Source: Prado023 sp963706885
GTDB taxonomy: Bacteria; Actinomycetota; Actinomycetes; S36-B12; CAIYMF01
Direction: 5' to 3'
Assembly: GCA_963706885.1 (NCBI GenBank)
Contig: CAVPNX010000021.1
Coordinates: 1-64,000 of the forward strand
Length of the DNA: 64,000 nt
A program made the translations under genes and the position numbers. Of this stretch, positions 35,541 to 44,048 are shown piece after piece (the first letter of the stretch is position 1; each line of letters opens with the position of its first letter). The notes below the pieces were generated by a model. The model did no database searches, had not been told where the DNA came from, and was given only the letters and a program-made list of their open reading frames with translations.

Positions 35541-37875
35541 GGCTGCGCCCGACCGCGGTGATGTCCGTGAACGGGGTGAACGCCAGGACCACGTGGATCG
35601 AGCGACCCTCGAAGTCGTAGTCGGCGTGGCAGAGCATGATCCCCTCGACCTCGACGACCTTCAGGTCGCGGATCGGCCGGATGCGGTACCAGCGCCGCGC
35701 GCGGATCTCGAGGAGGGCTGACTGCAGGTCCTTGTCGGTGCTGGCCATCCGCCGGCGCAGGAGCAGCTTGCGCATCGGCTGCGGGGCCTCCACCAGGGCT
35801 GCGATCCGCTCGGCGCGCTCGGGACGGTTGGGGTCCTCGGCCAGGGCGTCGAGGTGGGCCTCCATGCGCGCCTGGGTCTGGGCCCGGCCGGCCTCCACGA
35901 CGGGTTCGTCGATGAACCGGAAGCGGGCATCGCGGGAGAGGTCGGCCACCGACTCCAGGTTCCCCTGGGTGGAGGCGGTCAGGCGGTCGTAGCGGGTCCG
36001 GGCGGAGTCGTCGACGAACGGCAGGATGCGGTCGCGGTAGCGCAGCCGCCGCTCCAGGATCCCGGTCACCACGCGGGCCAGCTGCGGGCGTCGCGCCTGC
36101 GCGCCGAACAGCAGGACGACGGCCTGCTCCAGCTCGGGGTTGCGGTGCAGGTCGGTGACGCCGTAGCGGGCAAGGACCTTCGCCAGACGGCGACGCATCT
36201 GCGTGGGCAGGCCCACGCGGTCGGGGTCCAGCCACTGGATGTAGCCCAGCAGGTACTCCCGGGCGGTGGTCACCCGCAGGTCGGACTGGGCGCCACCCTC
36301 GCGCTCGGACTGCCAGAGCAGGCCGAGGTCGGTGAAGAGGTCGAGGAAGCCATCCTCGGCGGCCAGCAGCTTGGTGTCCCCGGCGCTGGCGCGGTTGGCG
36401 AACGAGCGCTGCTCGGCCAGCAGCGCGGACAGCGCGGACGGGTCGAGCTCGTAGCCCAACAGGTAGCCGCGCAGGGCGGCGTACACCCGCTCGAAGGGCG
36501 CCCGGCCGGTGGTGTCGGCCAGCGCCATGCCGGCGAAGCTCACGCGCGAGCCCGTGGCCGGCGTGACGGGTGCCGCGGAGTCCTCGCGGGTCGCCGGACG
36601 GACCAGGACCAGCGGGACGCCGGAGTCCACCTGCTCGTTGGGGAGCACCTCGACCGAGGTGATCGTCCCGGCGAAGGGGGCACGCAGCGTGGACTCCATC
36701 TTCATCGCCTCGGCCACGATCAGGGGGTCACCCTCGGCGACCTCCTGGCCGGGGGCCACGGCGATGGAGACGATGAGCGCCGGCCACTGGGCGCGCACGG
36801 CGATGCCCTCGTCCCGGTCGACTCGGTGGGCGATGCCATCGATCTCCAGGAGGCACCCCGTCCCGTGCGAGGCGATGACGACGTGGCGGTCGCGGCCCGC
36901 TGCGGTCACGGTCCACTCGAAGTCGTTGGCGCGGTCGATCGCGACCTCAGCCACGGCGTCCCCGGAGTCGATCCGGTAGGTGTGCGGCCCGGTCTGGAAC
37001 ACCCGCACCGTGTACTGGTGGCCGTCGTAGCTCAGGTTCGTGATGACCCCGGCGGCGTCCACCGGCTCCGGGCGACCCCGCGCTGCCCGGGCGTGGAAGG
37101 CCGCGCGTTGGGTCTCGCGCTGGGAGTCACTGGCCCGGACAGCCGAGATCAGGACGGCCAGCGGGTCGGGCGCGGACGCCCGGGCGTGGGTGTCGTCGAG
37201 GTCAGCGGCGACAGCGGCGAGCAGGGCGCTGCGGTTGCTCGCCGAGTTCGCCACGACCAGGGCGCAGTCGTTCAGCGCATGGCGCAGCCGGGTCAGGGCG
37301 GTGCGGCGGTCGCGACCGTGGGCGATGACACTCAGGGCGACGCCCGAGCCCACGGGGCTTCCCACCGGGGCGTGCTCGATCACGCGGATCCCCGGCCCCT
37401 GGGGGGAGCGCAGGTGCAGGACGAGGGCGCCCTCAGGGGCGTCGGCGGCGGACAGCCGCGCCTCGATGGCGTGCCCCGAGGCAGCGGGCAGCTCGCCGCC
37501 GCCCACGTCCGCGAGGTCGACGCCCAGCAGCTCCTCTGCCAGCGCCCACCCGCCCAGGGGTGCGGTGTCCGGTGCCTGGACCGGTGTGACCACCGGTGCC
37601 TCGTCCGGTGTGACGTCCAGCATGACGTCGTGGCGCCCACGTCCACGCTCGGCAGCGACCTGCGCAGCGACGGCGGATGCCGCCCCTGCGGATGCCGGGT
37701 CGAGCGCCGGTGCCTCCACCAGTGATCCGGGCGTGAGCCCGGCACCGGTGAGCTCGCGGCATGCCGGCAGCACGGATGCGCCCCCCGTTGTGTCGACCAG
37801 TACCGGTACTTCGACCTTCACGACTGCCGCCTGTCCTGCCTCGGGTGCCCGCTTGCTCCGACGTGGTGCGCCCAT
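34270..37875 (-). CDS. Acyl-CoA carboxylase, N-terminal half with BCCP but no ATP-grasp core
   Basis: The true coding part of this frame ends near 35560; the rest is an out-of-frame tail. Residues 1-110 have only a remnant of a biotin carboxylase; the ATP-grasp (substrate-binding and Gly-rich loop) is absent. Residues about 113-240 look like the BC C-terminal domain (SGHAIEARLSAADAPEG). A biotinyl domain follows, with biotin-attachment Lys in EAMKMES (Lys 392), then the ACC central domain. The start ATG 37875 lies 3 bases after the synthase stop, so it is in the same operon. A separate BC subunit would be needed for full activity. Confidence 0.78.
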   Translation of the reverse strand: MGAPRRSKRAPEAGQAAVVKVEVPVLVDTTGGASVLPACRELTGAGLTPGSLVEAPALDPASAGAASAVAAQVAAERGRGRHDVMLDVTPDEAPVVTPVQAPDTAPLGGWALAEELLGVDLADVGGGELPAASGHAIEARLSAADAPEGALVLHLRSPQGPGIRVIEHAPVGSPVGSGVALSVIAHGRDRRTALTRLRHALNDCALVVANSASNRSALLAAVAADLDDTHARASAPDPLAVLISAVRASDSQRETQRAAFHARAARGRPEPVDAAGVITNLSYDGHQYTVRVFQTGPHTYRIDSGDAVAEVAIDRANDFEWTVTAAGRDRHVVIASHGTGCLLEIDGIAHRVDRDEGIAVRAQWPALIVSIAVAPGQEVAEGDPLIVAEAMKMESTLRAPFAGTITSVEVLPNEQVDSGVPLVLVRPATREDSAAPVTPATGSRVSFAGMALADTTGRAPFERVYAALRGYLLGYELDPSALSALLAEQRSFANRASAGDTKLLAAEDGFLDLFTDLGLLWQSEREGGAQSDLRVTTAREYLLGYIQWLDPDRVGLPTQMRRRLAKVLARYGVTDLHRNPELEQAVVLLFGAQARRPQLARVVTGILERRLRYRDRILPFVDDSARTRYDRLTASTQGNLESVADLSRDARFRFIDEPVVEAGRAQTQARMEAHLDALAEDPNRPERAERIAALVEAPQPMRKLLLRRRMASTDKDLQSALLEIRARRWYRIRPIRDLKVVEVEGIMLCHADYDFEGRSIHVVLAFTPFTDITAVGRSRGPPPGRRGPEPQPGRRRHDVAIREPAQRRRPVCARRREGRGLGPRQAALAPGCDRVEHGPRHRSGEPDPVLHVPHRRGRRAGRGPVLPQPAPDAGQAPRAVAPGELRPDAPSLHGGRVPVPRRGPRQPQGPSAVRAGRGARHDRRARLPRRRPELPHAVAHGPAGNHRHAPRPGHLPGARTPAGQPDHPVRTPPVDGAPGALVGPGRDDDPAGRGRRTGARGPAHRDPRARRDAAADRAQRGRHPQPGRHRHRGARPRRHRASAHALPPEGAHRATVRRALPVRDPADVRPAARHGRQVPPRALRRARPRRDRRGPRSGHAGAGPEQLEPRGRVAHDLHGGLPRGHDPGDHAVRPDPGTWQPRRARVPDRERRPGPGRRHGRARGVVRRLLRCADLDGVRHREHGLDRADVAQDHRVHPGRR

Positions 37876-37878
37876 GGG

Positions 37879-40713
37879 TCAGTCCGCCATCACGGCCCGG
37901 ATGGGTGCCTGCACATCATCGGCCAACGGCTGGGGCAGTGTCACGGTGCGGTAGCCCTCGAGCCGGACGAGAACGGATCCCGCGGCGTCGGTGACGACGC
38001 AGTCGAACCCATCCGGGCCCTGCTGCGCGGTGACCACCACGGGCCCTGGCGCAGCCTCGCCGGCCGAGCCCAGCACGACCGCGCGGGTGACGTGGGTGGG
38101 CAGGGCCATCCGGCCGTCCCGACCGACCTCCCAGAGACCGGCGGCCTGGAAGCACAGCTCGATCAGGCGGGGGGCCGCCTGGGTGGGCTGGTCGTTCGGC
38201 GTGTGGTTGGCCGGCAGGTCGACGGCGAACTGCGCTGCCGAACGGTCGCCATCGCGCCATGCGGCGTCGATCACCTGGTAGGCCGGGCCATGGAAGTACA
38301 TCGCGTAGATGTCATCCGCGGTGACCTCGGCACCCTGGCGCACGGGAGCGTCCTCGTTCTGGCCGTCGGGGGCGGTGCGCGACAGCCGGACCAGGCCGGT
38401 GAAGTGCGTCGTCCGGGTGGGGGAGTCCGATCCGGGGAGCTGGCGCTCGGCCTCGATCCGGCACTCGGCCAGCAGGTCCGCGCCATCGGGACGCACCAGG
38501 GCGGTGATCTCGATCGTGCGCGGCTCGTCGCGGTAGAACTTCAGCGGCGCGAGGAAGTCGACGTCCTCCACTGCTGCCAGCGACCACTGCGGTGCCAGCA
38601 GCCGGGCCACCTCCACCATGCCCTCGATGCCCATGACTCCGGGCAGCAGGGCTGTGACGCGGTCACCGCGGTGGTCGTCGAGGAACGGCTGGGCCTTCGG
38701 GTCCAGCGTGGTGTGCACGGTGATCCCGTAGTTGACGCTGTCGCGCACGACCTCGCCGACCATCGGCCCGGCCGCGGCGCACGCCTCGGCGAAGGACTCG
38801 GGGTCCACCCCACCGGCCGGGTCGAACTCGGCGGCCATCATGCCCAGCGTCCCGGCCACCACGACCTCACCCGCGGGCACGCCGCTGGTGAGCTCACGAC
38901 GGATCCACGCGATGCCCGCCTGCGGCGGCAGCATCTGGACGCCGGCGGCTTCCATGATCTTCGGGATCGACCCACGGGTGGCCATCCCGATGCCGCCCCA
39001 CGCGGTCCAGTCCAGCGCGATCGCGTGGGTGTCCGGGCGGGTGCGGCGCATGTTGCTGGCGATCTTGCACAGCAGGTCGTTGGCCGCCGCGTAGTCGGTC
39101 TGCCCGGCGTTGCCGAACCGTCCGGCCACGGAGCTGAACGCGACGGTGGCACCGATCGGCATGTCGCCGGCAGCGCTCATCAGGTTGAACCAGCCGTCGG
39201 CCTTGACGCCGAAGACGAGCTCGAACTCCGCACGCTCCTTCTTCGCCAGGCCCTTGCTGATCTCCAGCCCGGCCGCGTGCAGCAGGACGTCGATGCGCCC
39301 GTGCGCCTCGCGGATCTGCTCCACGATGGCCGCGACCGCCTCGCCGTCGCGCAGGTCGACGCAGTGGTAGTGCGCCGTCCCGCCCGCTGCGGTGACCGCC
39401 TCGATGGCCGACAGGGCCGAGGCCAGCCGCTCGAAGCGCGCCAGCTCCCGCTCGATCAGCACCGGGGTCGCCTTCTCGCCGCGGGCGGCGATCTGCTCGG
39501 CCAGGTACGGCTTCATGCTGTCCGGGTCGCTCAGGTAGCGCTGCAGCTCGGGGTCGTCGGTGTCCGGCGCGGCGGCGAGGTCCAGCAGGTGGAACGTGCC
39601 ACCGGATGCCGTGGCGAGGTCGGCGGTGATCGCCGACACGATGCTGCCGGCAGCTCCGGTGATCAGGAACACCGAGTCGCTGCCCCACTCCATGGCGCCG
39701 GGCAGGGGAGCCTCGACCGCCGGGAAGGGCTGGATGCTCAGGCCCACACCCCAGCGCAGGTCGTCGAGGTGACCGATCTCCACGCAGCCCGGATCGGCCA
39801 GCGCCTCGGCGATCAGCGTGTCGGCCAGGGCCGCGGTCTTGCGGCTGGCCGGGAAGTCGACGGCCTTGACCAGGACGGCGGCGCGCTCGCGCTTGTACGA
39901 CTTCGCGAACCCGACGACCGTGCCGCCCATCGGGGAGGTGGCCCCGGTGGCGCCGTAGCCGTGCTGCCCGCCGAGGCGGGAGCCGGTCACGAGGAACGGC
40001 TCGGTGTCGATCACCTGGTGGAACAGCGCGTGCAGGGCCACCACGCGACGGCGCAGGGCCTCGCGCCAGCCAGCAAGATCCATGTCGCTGGTCGCACCCT
40101 CGTCATCGAGGGCAGGCAGCCAGAACACTCCGGTCAGCGGGGAGGCGGTGGTCCAGTCCGCCACGGCGGCGAGCAGGTCGTCGGTCGGGGTGGCCGCCTC
40201 GACGGCCAGGACATCGGCGCCCAGTCCGGTCAGCTTCTTGACCAGCGCCTTGCCGACGCCGCCCTCGTCGAGGACGACCAGGATCCGGGCACCCGCACCA
40301 AGGTCCACGCCGGTGCTGGTGCAGGCTCCCAGGCCCGGGCGCAGTGCCGGGACCGGGACCCGTCGAGGCAGGGCGTCGACAGCGGCGAAGTCGCCGACGA
40401 ACGCCGGGGCGCTCGAGGTGGCTGCGGTGGGCGCTGCTGCGGCGGACTCGCCCGCCGGGGCGGCCGGCGCGGTGGCGGGGGCGGCGGCGACGGGCTGGAT
40501 GCCGGTCTTGTCGCGGACCCAGCCGATGACGTGGGCCAGGGTGGGGAAGTCGCGCAGCTGGAGGTTCTCGTCGCGTTCGACGTTGAACCGTTCGCGGACG
40601 GCGGCGAAGACCTCGGCCTGCTTGACGGTGTCCACGCCGAGGTCGGCCTCGAGGTCGAGGTCGAGGTCGAGCAGCTCGGCGGGGTAGCCGGTCATCTCGG
40701 CGACGATGGTCAC
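37879..40713 (-). CDS. Iterative synthase, C-terminal piece: fifth ACP, KR, DH
   Basis: Last piece of the giant synthase. It opens with ACP5 (LGVDTVKQAE near residue 29), then a KR with structural subdomain, the NAD(P)-binding VFLITGAAGS and the catalytic FSSVAGRFGNAGQTDYAAAND (Ser, Tyr and Asn visible). The C-terminus holds hot-dog domains: FLDDHRGDRVTALLPGVMG has the dehydratase His, and YFHGPAYQVIDAAW with PRLIELCFQAAGLWE is the second half, where Glu stands where Asp is usual. The stop is 3 bases from the carboxylase start. The frame change from the ACP1-4 piece is near 40740. Confidence 0.82.
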   Translation of the reverse strand: MTIVAEMTGYPAELLDLDLDLEADLGVDTVKQAEVFAAVRERFNVERDENLQLRDFPTLAHVIGWVRDKTGIQPVAAAPATAPAAPAGESAAAAPTAATSSAPAFVGDFAAVDALPRRVPVPALRPGLGACTSTGVDLGAGARILVVLDEGGVGKALVKKLTGLGADVLAVEAATPTDDLLAAVADWTTASPLTGVFWLPALDDEGATSDMDLAGWREALRRRVVALHALFHQVIDTEPFLVTGSRLGGQHGYGATGATSPMGGTVVGFAKSYKRERAAVLVKAVDFPASRKTAALADTLIAEALADPGCVEIGHLDDLRWGVGLSIQPFPAVEAPLPGAMEWGSDSVFLITGAAGSIVSAITADLATASGGTFHLLDLAAAPDTDDPELQRYLSDPDSMKPYLAEQIAARGEKATPVLIERELARFERLASALSAIEAVTAAGGTAHYHCVDLRDGEAVAAIVEQIREAHGRIDVLLHAAGLEISKGLAKKERAEFELVFGVKADGWFNLMSAAGDMPIGATVAFSSVAGRFGNAGQTDYAAANDLLCKIASNMRRTRPDTHAIALDWTAWGGIGMATRGSIPKIMEAAGVQMLPPQAGIAWIRRELTSGVPAGEVVVAGTLGMMAAEFDPAGGVDPESFAEACAAAGPMVGEVVRDSVNYGITVHTTLDPKAQPFLDDHRGDRVTALLPGVMGIEGMVEVARLLAPQWSLAAVEDVDFLAPLKFYRDEPRTIEITALVRPDGADLLAECRIEAERQLPGSDSPTRTTHFTGLVRLSRTAPDGQNEDAPVRQGAEVTADDIYAMYFHGPAYQVIDAAWRDGDRSAAQFAVDLPANHTPNDQPTQAAPRLIELCFQAAGLWEVGRDGRMALPTHVTRAVVLGSAGEAAPGPVVVTAQQGPDGFDCVVTDAAGSVLVRLEGYRTVTLPQPLADDVQAPIRAVMAD

Positions 40714-42060
40714 GACGGCGTCGGTGACCTCGTCGGCCGCGGCGGCAGCTGGCCGGGTGCGGCCGGCGCGGGGGCCGGGGCTGCCGGGGCAGCGGCAGGT
40801 GCTGCTGCGACGGGGGCGGCGACGGGCTGGATGCCGGTCTTGTCGCGGACCCAGCCGATGACGTGGGCCAGGGTGGGGAAGTCGCGCAGCTGCAGGTTCT
40901 CGTCGCGTTCGACGTTGAAGCGTTCGCGGACGGCGGCGAAGACCTCGGCCTGCTTGACGGTGTCCACGCCGAGGTCGGCCTCGAGGTCGAGGTCCAGGTC
41001 GAGCAGCTCGGCGGGGTAGCCGGTCATCTCGGCGACGATGCCGATGACGGCGTCGGTCACCTCGTCAGCCGCGGGGGCGGCTGGGGCCGGTCCGGCCGAT
41101 GTGGGGGCCGGGGCTGCGGGCGCGGCGGCGGCGGGGGCGGTGACGGGCTGGATGCCGGTCTTGTCGCGGACCCAGCCGATGACGTGGGCCAGGGTGGGGA
41201 AGTCGCGCAGCTGCAGGTTCTCGTCGCGTTCGACGTTGAAGCGTTCGCGGACGGCGGCGAAGACTTCGGCCTGCTTGACGGTGTCCACGCCGAGGTCGGC
41301 CTCGAGGTCGAGGTCGAGGTCGAGCAGCTCGGCGGGGTAGCCGGTCATCTCGGAGACGATGGTCACGACGGCGTCGGTGACCTCATCTGCGGCCGGGGCT
41401 GCCGAGGTGGCCGCGGCGACCGGCGCCGGGGCGGTGGTGGGGGCGGGAACGGCCGCAACCGGCGCGGCGGCAGGTGCGGCGGCGACGGGCTGGATGCCGG
41501 TCTTGTCGCGGACCCAGCCGATGACGTGGGTGAGGGTGGGGAAGTCGCGCAGGGCCACGGTGTCGTCGCGCTCGATGTCGAACCTCTCGCGGACGGCGGC
41601 GAAGACCTCGGCCTGCTTGACGGTGTCGACACCCAGGTCGGCCTCGAGGTCCAGGTCGACGTCGAGGAGCTCGGCGGGGTAGCCGGTCATCTCCGACACG
41701 ATCGCGATGACGGCATCGGTGACCTCGTCGGCCACGGGGGCGGCCGGTGCGGCCGATTCGGCCGGGACGGGGGCCGGGGCAGCCGGGGCAGCGGCCGCGG
41801 GGGCGGCGACCGGCTGGATGCCGGTCTTGTCGCGGACCCAGCCGATGACGTGGGTGAGGGTGGGGAAGTCGCGCAGGGCCACGGTGTCGTCGCGCTCGAT
41901 GTCGAACCTCTCGCGGACGGCGGCGAAGACCTCGGCCTGCTTGACGGTGTCGACACCCAGGTCGGCCTCGAGGTCCAGGTCGACGTCGAGCAGCTCCGGT
42001 GGGTACCCCGTCATCTCCGACACGATCGCCACCACGGCCTCTACGAGCGGGTCGGCTGCC
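40490..42060 (-). repeat. Five tandem acyl-carrier-protein repeats
   Basis: Five near-identical ACP units are spaced 324, 342, 321 and 332 bases apart (counted at the Thr codons 41946, 41622, 41280, 40959 and 40627). The last interval is not a multiple of three, marking a frameshift. ACP1-2 share RERFDIERDDTVALRDFPT and ACP3-5 share RERFNVERDENLQLRDFPT, so the array grew in at least two steps. Each contains LGVDTVKQAEVF, with Thr where phosphopantetheine-accepting Ser is expected. Linkers are Ala/Pro-rich. Confidence 0.9.
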
Positions 42061-42356
42061 GGGTGCGCTCGGGGCAGCAGGTGCGGCTGGCGCGACAGGT
42101 GCCGCGGCAGTGGCCGGCGCGGCAGGGGCCGGCGCGGCAGCCGGAGCAACGGGAGCCATCGCGGCTGCAACGGCAGGGGCGACCGGGCTGGCCGGTGCCG
42201 TTGGTGCGCCCGTGTCGACGACGCGCAGGCGGCGGTGGTCCACCTCGAGGGTGGCCCCGGCGCGACCGGTGGCGTCAGCCAGCCAGCGCTCCCACGCCGC
42301 CGGATCGACGATCCGGTAGGCAAAGCCGAGCTCGCTGGGCGCACGCCGACGGCCAT
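40710..42356 (-). CDS. Iterative synthase, ACP1-4 piece
   Basis: Real coding in this frame runs from about 42060 to 40745; upstream residues are out-of-frame. It encodes four ACP domains, each about 80 residues, joined by Ala/Pro-rich linkers, starting PLVEAVVAIVSEMTGYPPEL. Each has the helix-2 motif LGVDTVKQAEVFAAVRERF. Multiple tandem ACPs are typical of PfaA-type polyunsaturated fatty acid synthases, where they raise output. The frame joins the KS2 piece upstream and ACP5 downstream through indels in Ala/Pro-rich linkers. Confidence 0.82.
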   Translation of the reverse strand: MAVGVRPASSALPTGSSIRRRGSAGWLTPPVAPGPPSRWTTAACASSTRAHQRHRPARSPLPLQPRWLPLLRLPRRPLPRRPLPRHLSRQPHLLPRAHPAADPLVEAVVAIVSEMTGYPPELLDVDLDLEADLGVDTVKQAEVFAAVRERFDIERDDTVALRDFPTLTHVIGWVRDKTGIQPVAAPAAAAPAAPAPVPAESAAPAAPVADEVTDAVIAIVSEMTGYPAELLDVDLDLEADLGVDTVKQAEVFAAVRERFDIERDDTVALRDFPTLTHVIGWVRDKTGIQPVAAAPAAAPVAAVPAPTTAPAPVAAATSAAPAADEVTDAVVTIVSEMTGYPAELLDLDLDLEADLGVDTVKQAEVFAAVRERFNVERDENLQLRDFPTLAHVIGWVRDKTGIQPVTAPAAAAPAAPAPTSAGPAPAAPAADEVTDAVIGIVAEMTGYPAELLDLDLDLEADLGVDTVKQAEVFAAVRERFNVERDENLQLRDFPTLAHVIGWVRDKTGIQPVAAPVAAAPAAAPAAPAPAPAAPGQLPPRPTRSPTPS

Positions 42357-44013
42357 CGGGCATGGGGGTCCAGCGCAGCAGGGACATGGCGATCTGCGAA
42401 CCGAATCCCGCAGCCAGGCGCAGGGCGTAGTTCACCGGGTAGGCGCCGCCCAGTGACAGGTTCAGCTGGCCCAGCTCGGGGTCCGGCTCCTTGTAGTTGG
42501 GCACGGGCGGGACGATCCCGGTCTCCAGTGCCTTGATCGCCACCACGTCCTCGATGCCTGCGCCCATGGCGTGGCCGGTGAAGCCCTTGGTGTTGGTGAT
42601 CACGATGGAGCCGGCGGCGGCACCGAACACCCGGCGCAGCGCGTTGATCTCCGCGGCCGCCGAACCGCCGCGGGCGGGTGTGTAGGTCTCGTGGGACACG
42701 AACACCGTGTGCGGGGCGATCTGGCTGCGGTCGATGCCGCGAGCCTCGGCAGTGCGGACCAGGGTCTCCATGACCTGGCCGACGTGGTCGACGTCCAGAC
42801 GTGTCCCGTGGAAGGCGCTGTTCGCGGTGACGGCGGCGAGCACCTCGCAGATCGGCTGCAGGCCGCGCTCGCGCACAGCCTCGGCCGACTCCACGACGAA
42901 CGCCGCAGCGCCCATTCCGACGACCATGCCGTGGCGGCGACGGTCGAACGGGGTGGCCACGTCGGCCACCACGTCCTCGGTGGCAGCGGCGCCGGAGGCC
43001 AGGAAGCCCGAGCCGACCCAGGGCAGCAGGACATCGCTGCTGACGTCGTCGGCGGACACCACGACCACGCGGCGGCAGCGGCCGGCACGGATCCAGTCCT
43101 CGGCCAGCGAGACGGCCTGGGTCGTGCTGGCGCAGGCGGCGTTGATCTGGGTGTTCGGTCCCCGCGCGCCGATCATCTCGGCGAACTGCGAGTGGCCCAT
43201 GGCCAGGCAGCGGAAGATGAACCGGCGGTCGTACTCGAAGCGCTCGACGTCCAGCAGGTGGCGCAGCTCGGCGATGCGCCGGTCCACCTCGGCGGCAGCC
43301 GGCTCAGCGCCGGTCATCCGGGCCCGCACGGCCTCGAGGGCCAGCACCTGCTCGCGCCTGCCCCGGTCCGTCATGTACTTCTCGATGTCGGATGCGAACT
43401 CGCCGTACCCGGGGAAGGCGGAGGCGAAGATGACGCCGGTGTCGTCGCGCATGGACGCGGGAAGGCCCCACTTCTCGGGCAGCATCGTGCCCAGGGTCGT
43501 CGACCGGTAGTGCATCACCAGGGGGATGCCCGCATCGCGCAGGGCGTCGATCCCCGCGCCCAGGGCCAGGCGCGTGGTGCGGTCCAGCGCCGCGTCGCGA
43601 GCGGCCTCGACGCCGAACTCGGCCACCACATCCAGGGGTGCGCCGCGACCGGCCAGCTTGATGACGCCGGCCTCGTCGTCGATCAGTTCGAACACCGGGT
43701 CCTGCCCGGCCTTCTTCACCAGGCGGGTGATCCGCTTGTCGACGATCGCCTCACGGAAGCGGTGCGGGATCACGTCGATGAACTGCTGGCCGTCGAGGAT
43801 CCGGGCGAGGTTCTCGTCATCGAAGACGCGGTCCACGCCGGGCAGGCCGAGGGCCGCGCCGGTGATGGTCACCGGGGCGGACGAGGCCATGGCGGGGCCA
43901 CTGGCCGGGGCAGGCGCGCCGACGGCGCCGGGCTCGCCGGCGTACACCCGCAGGCCCTGCTCCAGCACACCGGCGAACAGCCGGCCCAGTTCCTCGTAGC
44001 GCGCGGTCGACAT
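41383..44013 (-). CDS. Iterative synthase, second ketosynthase piece (KS2)
   Basis: Real coding runs from about 44013 to 42060, with an out-of-frame tail to 41383. It opens MSTARYEELGRLFAGVLEQGLRVY and then a complete KS fold with a degenerate N-terminus: Cys in NAACASTTQAVSLAEDW, His in VSHETYTPARGGSA and His in TNTKGFTGHAMGAGIED. The triad is present, so it is not a decarboxylating chain-length factor by that test. Its sequence differs strongly from KS1. The upstream Ala/Pro linker joins it to the AT domain through one missing G near 44095, so it is probably not a separate protein. Confidence 0.8.
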   Translation of the reverse strand: MSTARYEELGRLFAGVLEQGLRVYAGEPGAVGAPAPASGPAMASSAPVTITGAALGLPGVDRVFDDENLARILDGQQFIDVIPHRFREAIVDKRITRLVKKAGQDPVFELIDDEAGVIKLAGRGAPLDVVAEFGVEAARDAALDRTTRLALGAGIDALRDAGIPLVMHYRSTTLGTMLPEKWGLPASMRDDTGVIFASAFPGYGEFASDIEKYMTDRGRREQVLALEAVRARMTGAEPAAAEVDRRIAELRHLLDVERFEYDRRFIFRCLAMGHSQFAEMIGARGPNTQINAACASTTQAVSLAEDWIRAGRCRRVVVVSADDVSSDVLLPWVGSGFLASGAAATEDVVADVATPFDRRRHGMVVGMGAAAFVVESAEAVRERGLQPICEVLAAVTANSAFHGTRLDVDHVGQVMETLVRTAEARGIDRSQIAPHTVFVSHETYTPARGGSAAAEINALRRVFGAAAGSIVITNTKGFTGHAMGAGIEDVVAIKALETGIVPPVPNYKEPDPELGQLNLSLGGAYPVNYALRLAAGFGSQIAMSLLRWTPMPDGRRRAPSELGFAYRIVDPAAWERWLADATGRAGATLEVDHRRLRVVDTGAPTAPASPVAPAVAAAMAPVAPAAAPAPAAPATAAAPVAPAAPAAPSAPGSRPARRGRGGDRVGDDGVPTGAARRRPGPRGRPGCRHRQAGRGLRRRPREVRHRARRHRGPARLPHPHPRHRLGPRQDRHPAGRRPRGRCPGCPGPRPGRIGRTGRPRGRRGHRCRHRDRVGDDRLPRRAPRRRPGPRGRPGCRHRQAGRGLRRRPREVRHRARRHRGPARLPHPHPRHRLGPRQDRHPARRRRTCRRAGCGRSRPHHRPGAGRRGHLGSPGRR

Positions 44014-44048
44014 GGGGATCCTCGGGGTCGGGGCGGAAGCAGCGGGAG

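Noticed and set aside
38092..41019. Long plus-strand frame opposite the ACP/KR/DH region
   Set aside because: Gly/Arg/Gln-rich antisense of a real gene; no recognisable protein.
40490..42060. CRISPR or tandem satellite array
   Set aside because: Repeat units of about 320-340 bases translate into ACP domains with varied Ala/Pro linkers, so they are protein repeats.
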